64,000 bases of DNA from JABDMH01 sp965223215 (GTDB taxonomy: Bacteria > Bacteroidota > Bacteroidia > Chitinophagales > Saprospiraceae), in contig CBDCVZ010000010.1 in assembly GCA_965223215.1 (NCBI GenBank), forward strand, positions 1,054,001-1,118,000, read 5' to 3'. The translations under genes were made by a program, and so were the position numbers. This document shows, piece after piece, positions 1 to 10,096 of the stretch (the stretch's first letter is position 1; each line of letters starts with the position of its first letter). The notes beneath the pieces are model-generated. The model did not search any database and was not told where the DNA came from. It worked only from the letters and a program-made list of their open reading frames with translations.

Positions 1-1
1 A

Positions 2-2305
2 TGGAGTAATGGCGAAGAATCCCACCAGATTAACGGCTTGGTGGGGGGAATCTATAGCGTGAAAATTCTAGATTCTAATGGCTGTAGTTGGACGGAGCAA
101 ATTTCTCTTCCAATACCTCCGGCTCTTGAAGTCTCCTTCAACACACTGCTGCCATCCAGCTCGGAGAAGGCGGACGGTGAAATAGAGGCAAAGGTCACGG
201 GTGGGAGCCCACCTCATCATCTACAGTGGTCTACAGGAGACACGACCTCTCAGCTGGTCAAGCTAGGGATCGGCTGGTATGATCTAATGGTAACGGATCG
301 GAATGGTTGCGTGACGATTGACTCAGTTCAGCTGGGAGTCGATCCTTGCGAATTTCATCCAGACTCTCAAAACATAGTCTTAAACGGATTTGACCTTGAG
401 GCACCTTCTACATGTCAATCCAACGATGGTCTGATCCATATAGATGCCATCAGTGCCCTTCCACAACCTTTAGAATTCAGCATTGACGACGGTGCAAATT
501 GGACCCGGGACCCCTTTTTTCAAGGTCTTTTGCCAGGAAGGTACCGGGTTCAAGTCAGACATCACCAGTCAGACTGTCCGCTGGAATTTCTGGTAGAATT
601 GGGAGATCAGATTCCCATGAATTTTGATTCCGTTGTCATTCGAAAGCCCAGTCAATGTGGTCACTCAGATGGGTTCATCCAAATCCTGGATTCATCAACT
701 CATTTTGCGTTTAGTTTGGATGCGGGTAACACCTGGCAGGAGAGTCCTTTCTTCGAAGGTTTGTTGCCCGGATATTACCAGATAATGACTCGCAATCAAC
801 ATGATGGTTGTTACACCCTTTTAAGTGAAGTCTTTGACCTAACTTTAGATCCCACCTTCCTTGTCCAAGATGTTCAGGTTAGATCGCAAACCTGCTCTAA
901 TCTAGATGGAATGATTTCTGTTCTGATCGATCCAGTCCACCAAGTTCAGCTGAGAATCAACCATGGCCCCTGGCAATATGAAACCGTATTTGATCAGTTG
1001 GAAGCTGGGAGGTATCAGCTGGAGTATCGAGATGACAGTACAGATTGCATTGTGGCATGGCCTGTGGATCTGCTGATAGAGCACACTACCCTACTAGATG
1101 AGCATGTGCTCAACATCAGAGATCCATCGTGCAGGGAATCTGATGGTTTTATCGTGCTTGAAACGCCGTCAGATGAACTACAATTCAGCATCGACTATGG
1201 TACAACGTGGCAACAGAGTGGCACTTTTTCCGGACTCAGCAGTGGTGATTATCAGATCCTGGTGCAGGATGGTCAAAAACAATGTCGTGATAGTCTGCGG
1301 GTTAGTTTGGCGGCGACCGCAGTTGGAAAAATTGTCACCCAGGAGTTAGTACTGGATCCCAGCTGTGCCGGTGGTCAGGATGGAGTGATAGAGATCTCGA
1401 CCATCGAAGGTGCCAAAATCAGTTGGTTTGATGGTGGATCGGAAACTCTCCGATCGGGGCTAAGTGCGGGTGTATACGAAGTGATTCTTGAAGACGCAGA
1501 CGGATGTTCCCAAGAAGTAGCGTATGAATTGGAAGCACCCGATGCTATTGCTTTGGCTATACCAGATCTGGATTCGATGCCTTTTTGTCAGGGCGAATCA
1601 ATCGTATTCAAAATGGATCCAACCCTTCGATATCAATGGTATCGAGACAATCAGCTAATCAGCAGCGAGGCAGAGTTCAGAGGTACTAAAAGTGGCCATT
1701 ACCGGGTACTTGCCATTGACGATATCGGATGTGAATCAGAGAAGTCATTTTCCATCAGATACTCAGAGGAAGTGTTTCATGCCAACTTCCTCATGAGCAG
1801 CCAAATTGTTGTCGGTGATACCTTGGTTGCCATCGAAACCACTTGGCCGGTACCAGAGCGCGTGATCTGGGACATACAGAGTGGTTTCGTGATCGATCAA
1901 GATCTGAATCGCATCTTCCTTCAATTTGATTCTATTGGAATGCACACAGTTCGGCTCCTGGCCTATAACGGATCGTGCATGTCTGTGGTTGAAAAAGAGG
2001 TAGAGGTAGTAAAATCCTCAGCGCAGATCACAGTTCCTGGATTCTACTACGACGGCATTAAAGATGTGTCGTTGTACCCAAATCCCAACAGTGGAAATTT
2101 TAATGTCCGTATTGAATTGACCGAAATCAACCCGATTCAGATTCGTATATATGATCCTGAGGGTCTACTCCTCTACAAGAATCTCTTGACTGGCAGTGAC
2201 TTCTACAGCGAGAACATCGATCTCAACGATCCAATGCCCGGTTCATATAGCCTCCTGGTTCAAAGCGATCAGGGTTGGCGTAGTCTGCATTTTGTCGTGG
2301 ACTAA
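2..2305 (+). CDS. T9SS-secreted SprB-repeat protein, 5' truncated by window edge
   Basis: The frame is open to the first bases of the window (W-S-N-G-E-E... precedes the first possible TTG at 38), so the true start lies upstream. The visible 768 residues begin inside an SprB-type repeat. Several degenerate units of about 80-90 residues follow, with the pattern C..(S/N)DG.I...FSID.G..W...F.GL..G.Y.I..R....C, then a further Ig-like region. The last ~75 residues are a type A T9SS sorting domain: a SLYPNPNSGNF motif, IRIYD, and a PGSYSLLV strand near the end. Such proteins cross the outer membrane by T9SS and stay on the cell surface or are released. I infer an adhesin or matrix role; no catalytic motif is visible. 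The next gene is on the opposite strand and converges on it. Confidence 0.85.
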   Translation, partial: WSNGEESHQINGLVGGIYSVKILDSNGCSWTEQISLPIPPALEVSFNTLLPSSSEKADGEIEAKVTGGSPPHHLQWSTGDTTSQLVKLGIGWYDLMVTDRNGCVTIDSVQLGVDPCEFHPDSQNIVLNGFDLEAPSTCQSNDGLIHIDAISALPQPLEFSIDDGANWTRDPFFQGLLPGRYRVQVRHHQSDCPLEFLVELGDQIPMNFDSVVIRKPSQCGHSDGFIQILDSSTHFAFSLDAGNTWQESPFFEGLLPGYYQIMTRNQHDGCYTLLSEVFDLTLDPTFLVQDVQVRSQTCSNLDGMISVLIDPVHQVQLRINHGPWQYETVFDQLEAGRYQLEYRDDSTDCIVAWPVDLLIEHTTLLDEHVLNIRDPSCRESDGFIVLETPSDELQFSIDYGTTWQQSGTFSGLSSGDYQILVQDGQKQCRDSLRVSLAATAVGKIVTQELVLDPSCAGGQDGVIEISTIEGAKISWFDGGSETLRSGLSAGVYEVILEDADGCSQEVAYELEAPDAIALAIPDLDSMPFCQGESIVFKMDPTLRYQWYRDNQLISSEAEFRGTKSGHYRVLAIDDIGCESEKSFSIRYSEEVFHANFLMSSQIVVGDTLVAIETTWPVPERVIWDIQSGFVIDQDLNRIFLQFDSIGMHTVRLLAYNGSCMSVVEKEVEVVKSSAQITVPGFYYDGIKDVSLYPNPNSGNFNVRIELTEINPIQIRIYDPEGLLLYKNLLTGSDFYSENIDLNDPMPGSYSLLVQSDQGWRSLHFVVD

Positions 2306-2460
2306 TCCCAACCTACTCGTTTCAGAGCATAAGAAAGCGACATAGAATCTAGTTCCACGTCGCTATCCCTCTGTAGGGGTGAATTTTTGGGACCTTTCAA
2401 CGCAGACGTATCAGGTTTGCATGAAGGTCACCGGATTACTATCTCCAAGAGGAAATCATC

Positions 2461-2934
2461 TCATTCCTTTACGATCCGTTTGACGTAGGTCTCGTCTCGG
2501 GAGATCAGCTCAACCTTGTAAGTTCCCGACGGGAGGTCGTGGAGATTTAACTGATTGCTTCCAAATGCACCGGTTAGCTCAAGTACTTTTTCATGGTGTG
2601 CGTCATAAAGCGCCACATCGTAATCTTGATCGTACAGGAGTTGCAACTGAAGGTAGTCCTGAGTGAAATCTGGAAAGATTTTCAGGCCAGCATCTCTTAG
2701 CTTAGCATCTTCAATCTCTCTGAGTGCTTCTTCCAAATCGATAATGGTTGTTGCCTCTATCATTTCATCGTGGTACTGGCCTCGAATCAACTCCGCCAAG
2801 TAATCCATCGAAACCAAAACTAGCGAATCATGCGTCGGATAAGTGGTCTGAGGGTCCGCCTGACCGATCTGAGCATACACCTGCGAGGTGAATACCAGGG
2901 AAAGGGCAGTTATGAAAACTTTAGATTTTATCAT
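2461..2934 (-). CDS. Small secreted protein with T9SS-like C-terminal domain
   Basis: This 157-residue protein opens with a clear signal peptide (basic MIKSK, a hydrophobic stretch, and VYAQ at about residue 22). The middle (residues 25-90) is unremarkable and partly acidic. From about residue 93 it resembles a compact type A sorting domain: LKIFPDFTQDYLQLQL in place of YPNP..., then DVALYD, LNLHDLPSGTYKVEL and a basic end. The PNP motif is degenerate (FPDF), so recognition by T9SS is an inference. No enzymatic family is recognised. It stands alone, convergent with the SprB-repeat gene and divergent from the gene at 3429. Confidence 0.65.
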   Translation of the reverse strand: MIKSKVFITALSLVFTSQVYAQIGQADPQTTYPTHDSLVLVSMDYLAELIRGQYHDEMIEATTIIDLEEALREIEDAKLRDAGLKIFPDFTQDYLQLQLLYDQDYDVALYDAHHEKVLELTGAFGSNQLNLHDLPSGTYKVELISRDETYVKRIVKE

Positions 2935-3428
2935 GGTGTAACGTTATTTCACAATGGACAAAGGATGCAAAAAGCACCGGCAATCATTTATGGTCGGAAA
3001 TAACTATAAAACCTCGATTTCTGATGTGGGAATTACTACGGGAGATTGAAGAGTCTCCGAGATATCTCATCATCAACTCTTCTTCGACAAAGATAAGGCC
3101 AAATGTTTGAAAATGCTCGTTCTGAAATGAATATTTAATTTCATAACATGTTAGGTCTCAAGCGTTAAGCCCCCTTTGGCTTAAACGTCCCACCATCATT
3201 TGGTAACAGTCATTTTTTCACCCAATCTCGCCAGGTCTATGGTGGTCCCTAGTCCATCTGAGGCCAAGCTCTAGCTTGCCAGCATCGCTCACTTAATCAC
3301 CTTTTCTTGTGGCACCATTCTATTTGCGCCATTTTGAGAATGTACCTCCCCAGACTTTTTCTCATAACTTTCGCTCGATAGACTAGCATTTGCATTCAGA
3401 CCCGAAGACATTTCATTAGCTTTATTAG
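2935..3428. other. Intergenic region between divergent genes, one hairpin
   Basis: There are 494 bases without a credible gene. At 3165-3184 a hairpin with TTAAGCC and GGCTTAA arms and a six-base loop is visible. No T-tract follows on either strand, so it is not a typical terminator. The promoters of both flanking genes should lie here, but I see no exact TAnnTTTG element. Confidence 0.4.
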
Positions 3429-5030
3429 ATGCATCTAGGTCGGCATTTGATTTTGTTAGCTGTCGCTTTTTGCACAGTTAGTCTTTACACGACTCCTGGT
3501 CATATGATCGAAATTTGTGACAACGCCCTGGATGACGATAATGATGGAAAAATCGACATTCAGGATGAGGATTGTCAGTGTGAAATCTTAGAACCGGAAT
3601 CGCTTATTCCCAATCCATCATTCGAGGAAATGGAGTGTTGTCCCCAGTCCCGAAGTAACTTAGATTGCGCAAATACCTGGATTCAGGCCTCCGAAGCTAC
3701 GACCGATTACTTACATACTTGTGGTTGGATGGGTTGGGAAAACCTACCTCCACCCACACCGTTTCCGGATGGAGAAGCCTGCATTGGTTTCCGGGATGGA
3801 CGCTTCGGAGGTGATGAGCCCAATCCCAATTGGAAAGAATATACGGGAGCTTGTCTCACCGATCCCTTGCGTGCTGGCAATACCTATCGTTTTGAATTTT
3901 ATATCGGATTTACCAATCCCGCCAACTCGCCACCACTTAGTGTTGCCTTCTTTGGCAGTCAGAATTGTGAAAACCTTCCTTTTGGAGTAGGTGACGATCG
4001 ACATGGCTGCCCACTCAATGGGCCAGGTTGGCAACAACTTGATCAAGTGTTTGCTTTTGGTGCGAATAACTGGAGTAAGTATTGGTTTGATGTAACTCCT
4101 GATCAAGATATTTTTGCCATCGCTATCGGACCGGATTGTTTCATGCGAATGTATACCGAGAATCCCTATTATTTCCTTGACAATCTAATATTGGCAGACG
4201 TCAAGGAATTCGAATTTGAGATCTCGAGTACAACACATGTCTGTGATCCTGCCTTCGCCCTTAGCTTACCCGAGGCTGACTCTCTGACGTATCAATGGTA
4301 CCGTGATGGAATAGCACTGGTTGGGGAAACTGGCGCATCGATATCAGGTACCCTCAACGAGGGACTCTATCAGGTTCGACTCATTGGCCAAAACACCTGC
4401 AGAATTACCAAACCCTATCAGTATAGCAAACCGAAAATCGAGAACCAAGTGCAAGCCCATTTCTGCCAGGGAGATGATTATGATTTTAACGGCCAAACCT
4501 TAAACCTGCCGGGAGTCTATTTCGATACCTTAAAAACCCCTGATGGATGTGACAGTATTGTGCAACTAGACCTACAAATGGCAGAACCTCAATTGGTCGA
4601 AGTAAACCAGAAGATATTTGAAGGTGAGGTTTTACAAATTGGACCTCATGAATTCAGCACACCCACCAGTGATCAATCGATTCACTTAGTTTCCGCTTAC
4701 GGATGCGATAGCACAGTCAATCTAAATCTGACTTATTATCAGCTTTATATTCCATCGGCCTTTAGTCCTAACGGTGACGGCATCAATGATTATTGGGAGG
4801 TGTTTGGAGGCACCGACTTTGAGAAAGTGACTTCGTTGGAAATTTTTGATCGATGGGGGGCTCGCGTCTTTAGGTGCACAGAAGCAGACCAGGCGACCAG
4901 AACAATCAGCTGGGACGGCCTAGTTCAGAACAGGTCTTACCGGTCGAACGTCTTCGTTTACAAAATACAAGTGGTCATGGACGATGGCCTTGAACATCTT
5001 TTAACGGGATCCCTTACCATGATTAAATAA
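3429..5030 (+). CDS. Secreted protein with gliding-motility-associated (T9SS type B) C-terminal domain
   Basis: This 533-residue protein has a signal peptide (hydrophobic LILLAVAFCTVSLYT). A short acidic Cys-flanked segment follows (CDNALDDDNDGKIDIQDEDC, residues ~30-49), of the kind annotated as a putative metal-binding motif in Bacteroidota. Residues ~55-260 form a probable jelly-roll or carbohydrate-binding-like region (PNPSFEE..., W-rich). An Ig-like segment with QWYRDG is next. The last ~90 residues are a type B sorting domain: IPSAFSPNGDGINDYW, IFDRWGARVF, WDG, VFVYKIQV and a final LTGSLTMIK. Type B cargo is typically kept at the surface. It converges on the minus-strand gene at 5036 with only 5 bases between. 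Substrate or ligand is unknown. Confidence 0.85.
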   Translation: MHLGRHLILLAVAFCTVSLYTTPGHMIEICDNALDDDNDGKIDIQDEDCQCEILEPESLIPNPSFEEMECCPQSRSNLDCANTWIQASEATTDYLHTCGWMGWENLPPPTPFPDGEACIGFRDGRFGGDEPNPNWKEYTGACLTDPLRAGNTYRFEFYIGFTNPANSPPLSVAFFGSQNCENLPFGVGDDRHGCPLNGPGWQQLDQVFAFGANNWSKYWFDVTPDQDIFAIAIGPDCFMRMYTENPYYFLDNLILADVKEFEFEISSTTHVCDPAFALSLPEADSLTYQWYRDGIALVGETGASISGTLNEGLYQVRLIGQNTCRITKPYQYSKPKIENQVQAHFCQGDDYDFNGQTLNLPGVYFDTLKTPDGCDSIVQLDLQMAEPQLVEVNQKIFEGEVLQIGPHEFSTPTSDQSIHLVSAYGCDSTVNLNLTYYQLYIPSAFSPNGDGINDYWEVFGGTDFEKVTSLEIFDRWGARVFRCTEADQATRTISWDGLVQNRSYRSNVFVYKIQVVMDDGLEHLLTGSLTMIK

Positions 5031-5035
5031 TCTTG

Positions 5036-6247
5036 TCAGGTGAATGAAGGTGCCTTCAGATCTGTAATCCACCAGGAATCTTGTTTTTCAATTTGTACCG
5101 ATAGACCGGCCTCAAAATCTATTTCAATTACCCGGATTAGGGTTCCCTTCCATTGGCCCGGACTTTCCATTTCTCTCAGCATCGCTTCAAGTCTATTTCT
5201 CAACTTTCTTATGGCAAGCGGGAAATGTCCTTGAATGATCCCTTCAATTTTGGCATGTAAAAGTCTCATCATTCCCTTGGCGATTAGACCCGCGCCCTCC
5301 CCTGCATGAAGCTCTAGCTCATCGAGATGCAAAAGCTCATCAAAAGGAGTAAAAGACAACCTCAGCGATGCCCTGAATGGAACATGAACAGGATCCAGAA
5401 TCTTACCCAGCAAGATCAACTTTTGCTCGGGGACTTGTAGTCTCATTGACTCAAGCATCATGTTTTGGGTTGGAAGAAACTCGATGAGGCTCGGTCGCAT
5501 CATTTCAAGCAAGGGATTTAATTCATGCGCAGGTAGATCAATCTCAAAGATTCCAGCGCTGGATGGCCTTTGTTCTTGTATGCAAACTAGTTTGATGTGA
5601 GGTGGTTCTGGGGATTGATTTCCATCGATATTGACGGCCAGACTTCCGTGCAATTCAATGCCGCGATGGCTGGTGGATAGAGAAAGCAAGGTTAAAGCTA
5701 CCGACCTTACGGCCAGCGTCTGGTAAGGAAATTGATATTTATCTACCAGTGATAGGAGAAGATCATTCAAATCTACTTGCTCAACCAATTCATAAATCTT
5801 CCTTTGGATCAAATGTCCTGCTGACTCCCTTTGACCATTTAGTACTTTGGACAGCATTCTCCGTGGTGAAAAGCGTAGCGGGCCCAACCCAAGAAATGGA
5901 CGGCGACACCATGATAAGTCCTGAACTTCGATCTCGACATCCAATGATTCGTCAGTCAGGACCGGCTTTGCCAGGACAATCAATTTGATTCTGCCCTTGA
6001 GGCTAGCCTTGATAAATGTTTGTTGTGCCGCCAACTCGATGGAGACAAGGATCTCAACCTTGACACCATCTGAGGAAATCTTGAGCCCATCAGGCTCGAA
6101 TTCCCCCATCTCTACTTCCGCCTTACCCAAGATTGGGATTTGAATCGTAAAATATTGATTATCCAACGATTGCAGCCCTTCGTGAAAGTTCCACTCTAAG
6201 TGCTTTCGATCAATAATACAGTTAAAATGGCTATCACGTAAGTACAA
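5036..6247 (-). CDS. DUF4403-like protein
   Basis: This 403-residue protein has no signal peptide or membrane segment. It has two similar halves rich in alternating hydrophobic strands and amphipathic helices. A central segment (W..RP.L.LGPLRFSP, then a helix with QRKIYELVEQVDLNDLL, about residues 110-165) resembles the arrangement in DUF4403 proteins, which are widespread in Bacteroidota and are thought to have a lipid-binding, BPI/TULIP-like fold. The assignment rests on my reading of the pattern, not on a search. Function is unknown. It starts at an ATG at 6247 and is divergent from the BNR-repeat gene at 6463. Confidence 0.5.
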   Translation of the reverse strand: MYLRDSHFNCIIDRKHLEWNFHEGLQSLDNQYFTIQIPILGKAEVEMGEFEPDGLKISSDGVKVEILVSIELAAQQTFIKASLKGRIKLIVLAKPVLTDESLDVEIEVQDLSWCRRPFLGLGPLRFSPRRMLSKVLNGQRESAGHLIQRKIYELVEQVDLNDLLLSLVDKYQFPYQTLAVRSVALTLLSLSTSHRGIELHGSLAVNIDGNQSPEPPHIKLVCIQEQRPSSAGIFEIDLPAHELNPLLEMMRPSLIEFLPTQNMMLESMRLQVPEQKLILLGKILDPVHVPFRASLRLSFTPFDELLHLDELELHAGEGAGLIAKGMMRLLHAKIEGIIQGHFPLAIRKLRNRLEAMLREMESPGQWKGTLIRVIEIDFEAGLSVQIEKQDSWWITDLKAPSFT

Positions 6248-6375
6248 GAATCGTCCTTATCTTTTCTTCGTACATAATAAAACTTTCTCAAGGTAAAATA
6301 TTGCTGGAAGATGAGCCGTTACTATGTCATATTCCTTTCTTCTAAAGGATTATGTTCACGGGATTACAATTTTGG

Positions 6376-6413
6376 AAGTGAGTCGAAAAGCCCTTTTCGA
6401 CTCACTTTTTTTT
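6376..6413 (+). terminator. Strong intrinsic terminator in a divergent intergenic region
   Basis: A perfect 14-15 bp stem (arms 6376-6390 and 6393-6407, GTGAGTCGAAAAG and its complement) is followed on the plus strand by eight T's (6406-6413). It lies between divergent genes, so it does not end either of them. It would stop a transcript starting in 6248-6375 or act as a leader attenuator for the gene at 6463. Confidence 0.75.
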
Positions 6414-6462
6414 ATCTTCCGCGCCGTGACAACTGCATCTTATTCTAAAACTTACTAGCTCT

Positions 6463-9400
6463 ATGAAATCCTCCGTTTACCTACTATTTTTTCTGACCAC
6501 TTCTTTAGTGTCAACGAATGCTCAAACCTATGATACCACGCTTTACAGTGCCGTGGAGTATCGCAATATTGGACCCTTTAGAGGGGGACGTTCAGGTACG
6601 GTTACCGGTGTGGCGCACCGGCCTAATCTCTATTACTTTGGAGCCACAGGAGGTGGTGTTTGGAAGACTGCCAATGCGGGAGTAACCTGGGAAAACATTT
6701 CAGATGGATTCTTTGGCGGTTCGATCGGTGCCATCGCAGTTGCCGAATCTGATCCCAATGTCATCTACGTAGGTGGTGGTGAACAAACCGTGCGGGGGAA
6801 TGTGTCTTCAGGTTACGGTATGTTCAAATCAGTCGACGCCGGCTCTACCTGGGAAGAGATTGGCCTGGAGGATTCTCGGCATGTGGGCCGAATTCGTATA
6901 CATCCAAAAGATCCGGATATCGTCTACGTGGCTGTGATGGGTAACCTCTACAAATCAAGCGAGGAGCGCGGAGTTTTTAAGAGTACCGATGGAGGAAAAA
7001 CTTGGAACAAGACTTTGTTTGCCAACGCGGATGCTGGGGCAGTCGACCTTTGTTTCGATCCGTCAAATCCAAGGATCATGTATGCAAGCACCTGGCGGAT
7101 CCGCCGTACTCCCCATAGCTTATTGAGCGGTGGCGATGGATCTGCACTTTGGAAAAGCACCGATAGTGGAGAGACCTGGACCAACATTTCTGATGGCAAG
7201 GGACTGCCCACCGATACACTTGGCATTATTGGAGTTGCGGTTTCACCGGTGAACCCGAACAGAGTCTGGGCTATGATCGAATCTAAGACGGGTGGACTCT
7301 TCCGTTCTGATGATGCTGGTAAGACCTGGAGCAAACTCAATGATCAGAGATCTCTACGTCAGCGGGCGTGGTATTACACAAGAATCTATGCCGACACGCA
7401 AGACGAAAACATTGTTTACGTTTTGAATGTACGATACCACAAATCTACCGACGGGGGCAAGACTTTTGTGGCGTCTAATGCGCCCCATGGTGATCACCAT
7501 GACCTCTGGATTGCACCAGAAGACAATCAAAGAATGGTAATGGGAGATGACGGAGGCGCCCAGGTTTCGTTCGATGGTGGGAAAAGTTGGAGCACCTACC
7601 TAAACCAACCAACGGCTCAGTTCTACAGAGTCACTACAGATAATCACTTCCCTTATCGCATCTATGCGGCACAACAAGACAACAGTACTGTACGCATTGC
7701 ACATAGATCAGGTGGAAATTCTATTACGGAGGATGACTGGGAGCCAACGGCCGGATGCGAGTGTGGTCACATTGCGATTGATCCCGTCAACCAGGACATC
7801 GTTTATGGAGGGTGCTATGATGGGGTCATTCAACGTCGGAATCACACCATAGATCAGAGTCGGGCGGTTAACGTTTGGCCCGACAACCCAATGGGTCATG
7901 GAGCTGAGGGAATGAGATATCGGTTCCAGTGGAATTTTCCGATTTTCTTTTCTCCTCATGATGAGAAGAAACTTTATACAGCCTCTAACCACCTCCATGT
8001 AAGTACCGATGAGGGGCAAAGTTGGGACATTATCAGTCCTGACCTGACTCGAAATGACACTTCAAAAATGAAGTCTTCCGGTGGCCCTATCACACAAGAC
8101 AATACCAGTGTAGAGTATTATTGCACCATATTCGCAGCTGCAGAATCTCCTGTTAAGGCCGGCTTAATCTGGGTCGGTTCAGATGATGGTTTAGTACATA
8201 TATCTCGTAATGGTGGAGATACATGGTCTAACGTAACCCCACCAAACATGCCAGACTGGATTATGATCAATAGCATCGAGCCCGATCCCAGAGATGAGGC
8301 CTCCTGCTATCTGGCTGCCACCATGTATAAGCACGGTGACTTTAGTCCCTACTTGTACAAGACGAATGATTACGGAAGTACTTGGACAAAGATCACCAAA
8401 GGTATTGACAAAGAGCACTTTACAAGAGTAGTGAGAGCCGATCCAAACCATGATGACATATTGTATGGAGGTACCGAAACAGGGATGTACATTTCATTTA
8501 ATGATGGCCAGTCTTGGGAGCCATTTCAACTAAATCTGCCGATTGTTCCCATCACCGACCTGACGCTTAAACAGAATAACTTAATCGTCGCAACCCAGGG
8601 TCGCAGCTTATGGTTGATCGATGACTTAAATCCGATTTATGAATTGAACGAGGTGGAAGATCAGACCGTCTATCTCTTTACGCCAAAGCCAACCTATCGC
8701 ATGCGAGGCAGCCAGGCTAAGAATCTAAAGACGGAAGGCACCAATCATCCGTCCGGAGTAATGACCTATTTCTACATCCGTGATTTAGAAGATTCCACTG
8801 AGGTGTCATTGACCTATATGAATTCGGAAGGTGAAGAAATCAAAAGGTTTTCCAATAAGAATAAGGAGACGGATAAACTCGAGGTCAAGGCTGGTAGTAA
8901 TTTGTTTGTCTGGAATATGCAATATCCAGACGCGAAAAAATTTGACGATATGATTCTCTGGGCCGCATCGTTGAACGGTCCCTTGGCCTTACCTGGTCAC
9001 TACAGGGTAGTACTCACGGTCGGAGATCAATCAGTTGAAAAGCCCTTTGAGGTATTGAAAGACCCTCGATCCGAAAGTAGCGATGCCGACATGGCCAGTC
9101 AATTCGCATTTATCCAAGAAGTGAATGCCAAAGTGACGGAAGCTCACGAAGGTATAATTCAAATTAGAAAGGTGAAATCACAACTTGATCAACTAAAACC
9201 AATTTTGAAAGCAAATGAAAATGCCAAACCACTGTTGGAGATTGCAGAAGAATTGGAAGAAAATATGAATGGGATCCAAGAGAAACTCTATCAAACAAAA
9301 AACCGATCTCGACAGGATCCTCTCAACTTTCCCATCAGACTAACCAACAAGTTGGCACACCTCAATGCGATGTCTAGAAACGGTGATTACGCTCCTACCC

Positions 9401-9570
9401 GACAAGCGGTTGCGGTCAAGGATGAATTGAGCAAGGAAATCGATATGCAAATGGGCTCATTGCGTCGACTACTGGAAGAGGATTTACAAAAATTTAATGA
9501 CGCCTATCGTGATTTAGAGCTGGATGTTTTACAGATAAATAAAGAAGATAAAGGAGATGGTCCACAGTAG
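6463..9570 (+). CDS. Secreted BNR/VPS10-type beta-propeller protein
   Basis: This 1035-residue protein has a signal peptide (basic start, LLFFLTTSLVS, cleavage after NAQ). Residues ~30-730 carry many Asp-box repeats of the S.D.G.TW type (for example SVDAGSTW, STDGGKTW, STDSGETW, SDDAGKTW). They are separated by strands typical of sortilin/VPS10 and BNR-type propellers, and likely form one or two beta-propellers. Residues ~740-870 look like an Ig-like domain, and the final ~160 residues are helical and charged. No T9SS sorting domain is seen, so it is probably periplasmic or envelope-associated. Related proteins are often labelled glycosyl hydrolases without proof; I see no catalytic residues to support that. 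Its 3' end overlaps mogA by 14 bases, suggesting co-transcription. Confidence 0.8.
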   Translation: MKSSVYLLFFLTTSLVSTNAQTYDTTLYSAVEYRNIGPFRGGRSGTVTGVAHRPNLYYFGATGGGVWKTANAGVTWENISDGFFGGSIGAIAVAESDPNVIYVGGGEQTVRGNVSSGYGMFKSVDAGSTWEEIGLEDSRHVGRIRIHPKDPDIVYVAVMGNLYKSSEERGVFKSTDGGKTWNKTLFANADAGAVDLCFDPSNPRIMYASTWRIRRTPHSLLSGGDGSALWKSTDSGETWTNISDGKGLPTDTLGIIGVAVSPVNPNRVWAMIESKTGGLFRSDDAGKTWSKLNDQRSLRQRAWYYTRIYADTQDENIVYVLNVRYHKSTDGGKTFVASNAPHGDHHDLWIAPEDNQRMVMGDDGGAQVSFDGGKSWSTYLNQPTAQFYRVTTDNHFPYRIYAAQQDNSTVRIAHRSGGNSITEDDWEPTAGCECGHIAIDPVNQDIVYGGCYDGVIQRRNHTIDQSRAVNVWPDNPMGHGAEGMRYRFQWNFPIFFSPHDEKKLYTASNHLHVSTDEGQSWDIISPDLTRNDTSKMKSSGGPITQDNTSVEYYCTIFAAAESPVKAGLIWVGSDDGLVHISRNGGDTWSNVTPPNMPDWIMINSIEPDPRDEASCYLAATMYKHGDFSPYLYKTNDYGSTWTKITKGIDKEHFTRVVRADPNHDDILYGGTETGMYISFNDGQSWEPFQLNLPIVPITDLTLKQNNLIVATQGRSLWLIDDLNPIYELNEVEDQTVYLFTPKPTYRMRGSQAKNLKTEGTNHPSGVMTYFYIRDLEDSTEVSLTYMNSEGEEIKRFSNKNKETDKLEVKAGSNLFVWNMQYPDAKKFDDMILWAASLNGPLALPGHYRVVLTVGDQSVEKPFEVLKDPRSESSDADMASQFAFIQEVNAKVTEAHEGIIQIRKVKSQLDQLKPILKANENAKPLLEIAEELEENMNGIQEKLYQTKNRSRQDPLNFPIRLTNKLAHLNAMSRNGDYAPTRQAVAVKDELSKEIDMQMGSLRRLLEEDLQKFNDAYRDLELDVLQINKEDKGDGPQ

Positions 9571-10096
9571 CATTCGAATTGGAGTGATCAACGTATCGGA
9601 CCGTGCCAGCAAGGGCATCTACGAAGACATTCCGGGTAAGGCAATTGTTTCAACGCTCAAGGAATATCTACTAACTCCCTTTGAAATCGAATACCAGGTT
9701 ATACCTGATGAAGTTGATCAGATCTCGGACACGCTGGTAGAAATGGCCGATCAAAAGGGTTGTTGCCTGATCATCACATCCGGTGGTACTGGTCCGGCAA
9801 AGAGAGACGTGACACCCGAGGCTACCGAAATGGTCTGCGACAAGATGATGCCCGGATTTGGAGAGCTCATGAGGACCACTAGTCTTCAGTTCGTGCCCAC
9901 AGCCATTTTATCCCGCCAAACAGCGGGCATAAGAAAGCGTACGCTCATCATAAATCTACCTGGCAAGCCCAAGGCAATTCGCGAATGTCTCGATGCCGTA
10001 TTTCCGGCGGTACCGTACTGTATTGATCTAATCGAGGGACCTTATCTCGAGGTAAACGATCAAGTAATCAGTGCATTTCGACCCAAGAGCAACTAA
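9557..10096 (+). CDS. mogA: Molybdopterin adenylyltransferase MogA
   Basis: This 179-residue protein matches MogA closely. It has an IGVINVSDR start strand, the TSGGTGPAKRDVTPEAT MPT-binding loop at residues 74-90, PGFGELMR, FVPTAILSRQ, the LPGKPKAIRE motif, and a PYCIDLIEGPYLE end shared with enterobacterial MogA. MogA activates molybdopterin with ATP to form adenylyl-molybdopterin, before molybdenum insertion, in the cytoplasm. The length is slightly shorter than E. coli MogA (195). The ATG at 9557 lies inside the end of the upstream propeller gene. Other molybdenum-cofactor genes are not in the window. It converges on the minus gene at 10093 with a 4-base overlap. Confidence 0.93.
   Translation: MVHSSIRIGVINVSDRASKGIYEDIPGKAIVSTLKEYLLTPFEIEYQVIPDEVDQISDTLVEMADQKGCCLIITSGGTGPAKRDVTPEATEMVCDKMMPGFGELMRTTSLQFVPTAILSRQTAGIRKRTLIINLPGKPKAIRECLDAVFPAVPYCIDLIEGPYLEVNDQVISAFRPKSN

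Noticed and set aside
3744..4106. 120-residue minus-strand frame inside the T9SS type B protein gene
   Set aside because: It is a shadow of the plus-strand gene, whose frame has a clear signal peptide and sorting domain.
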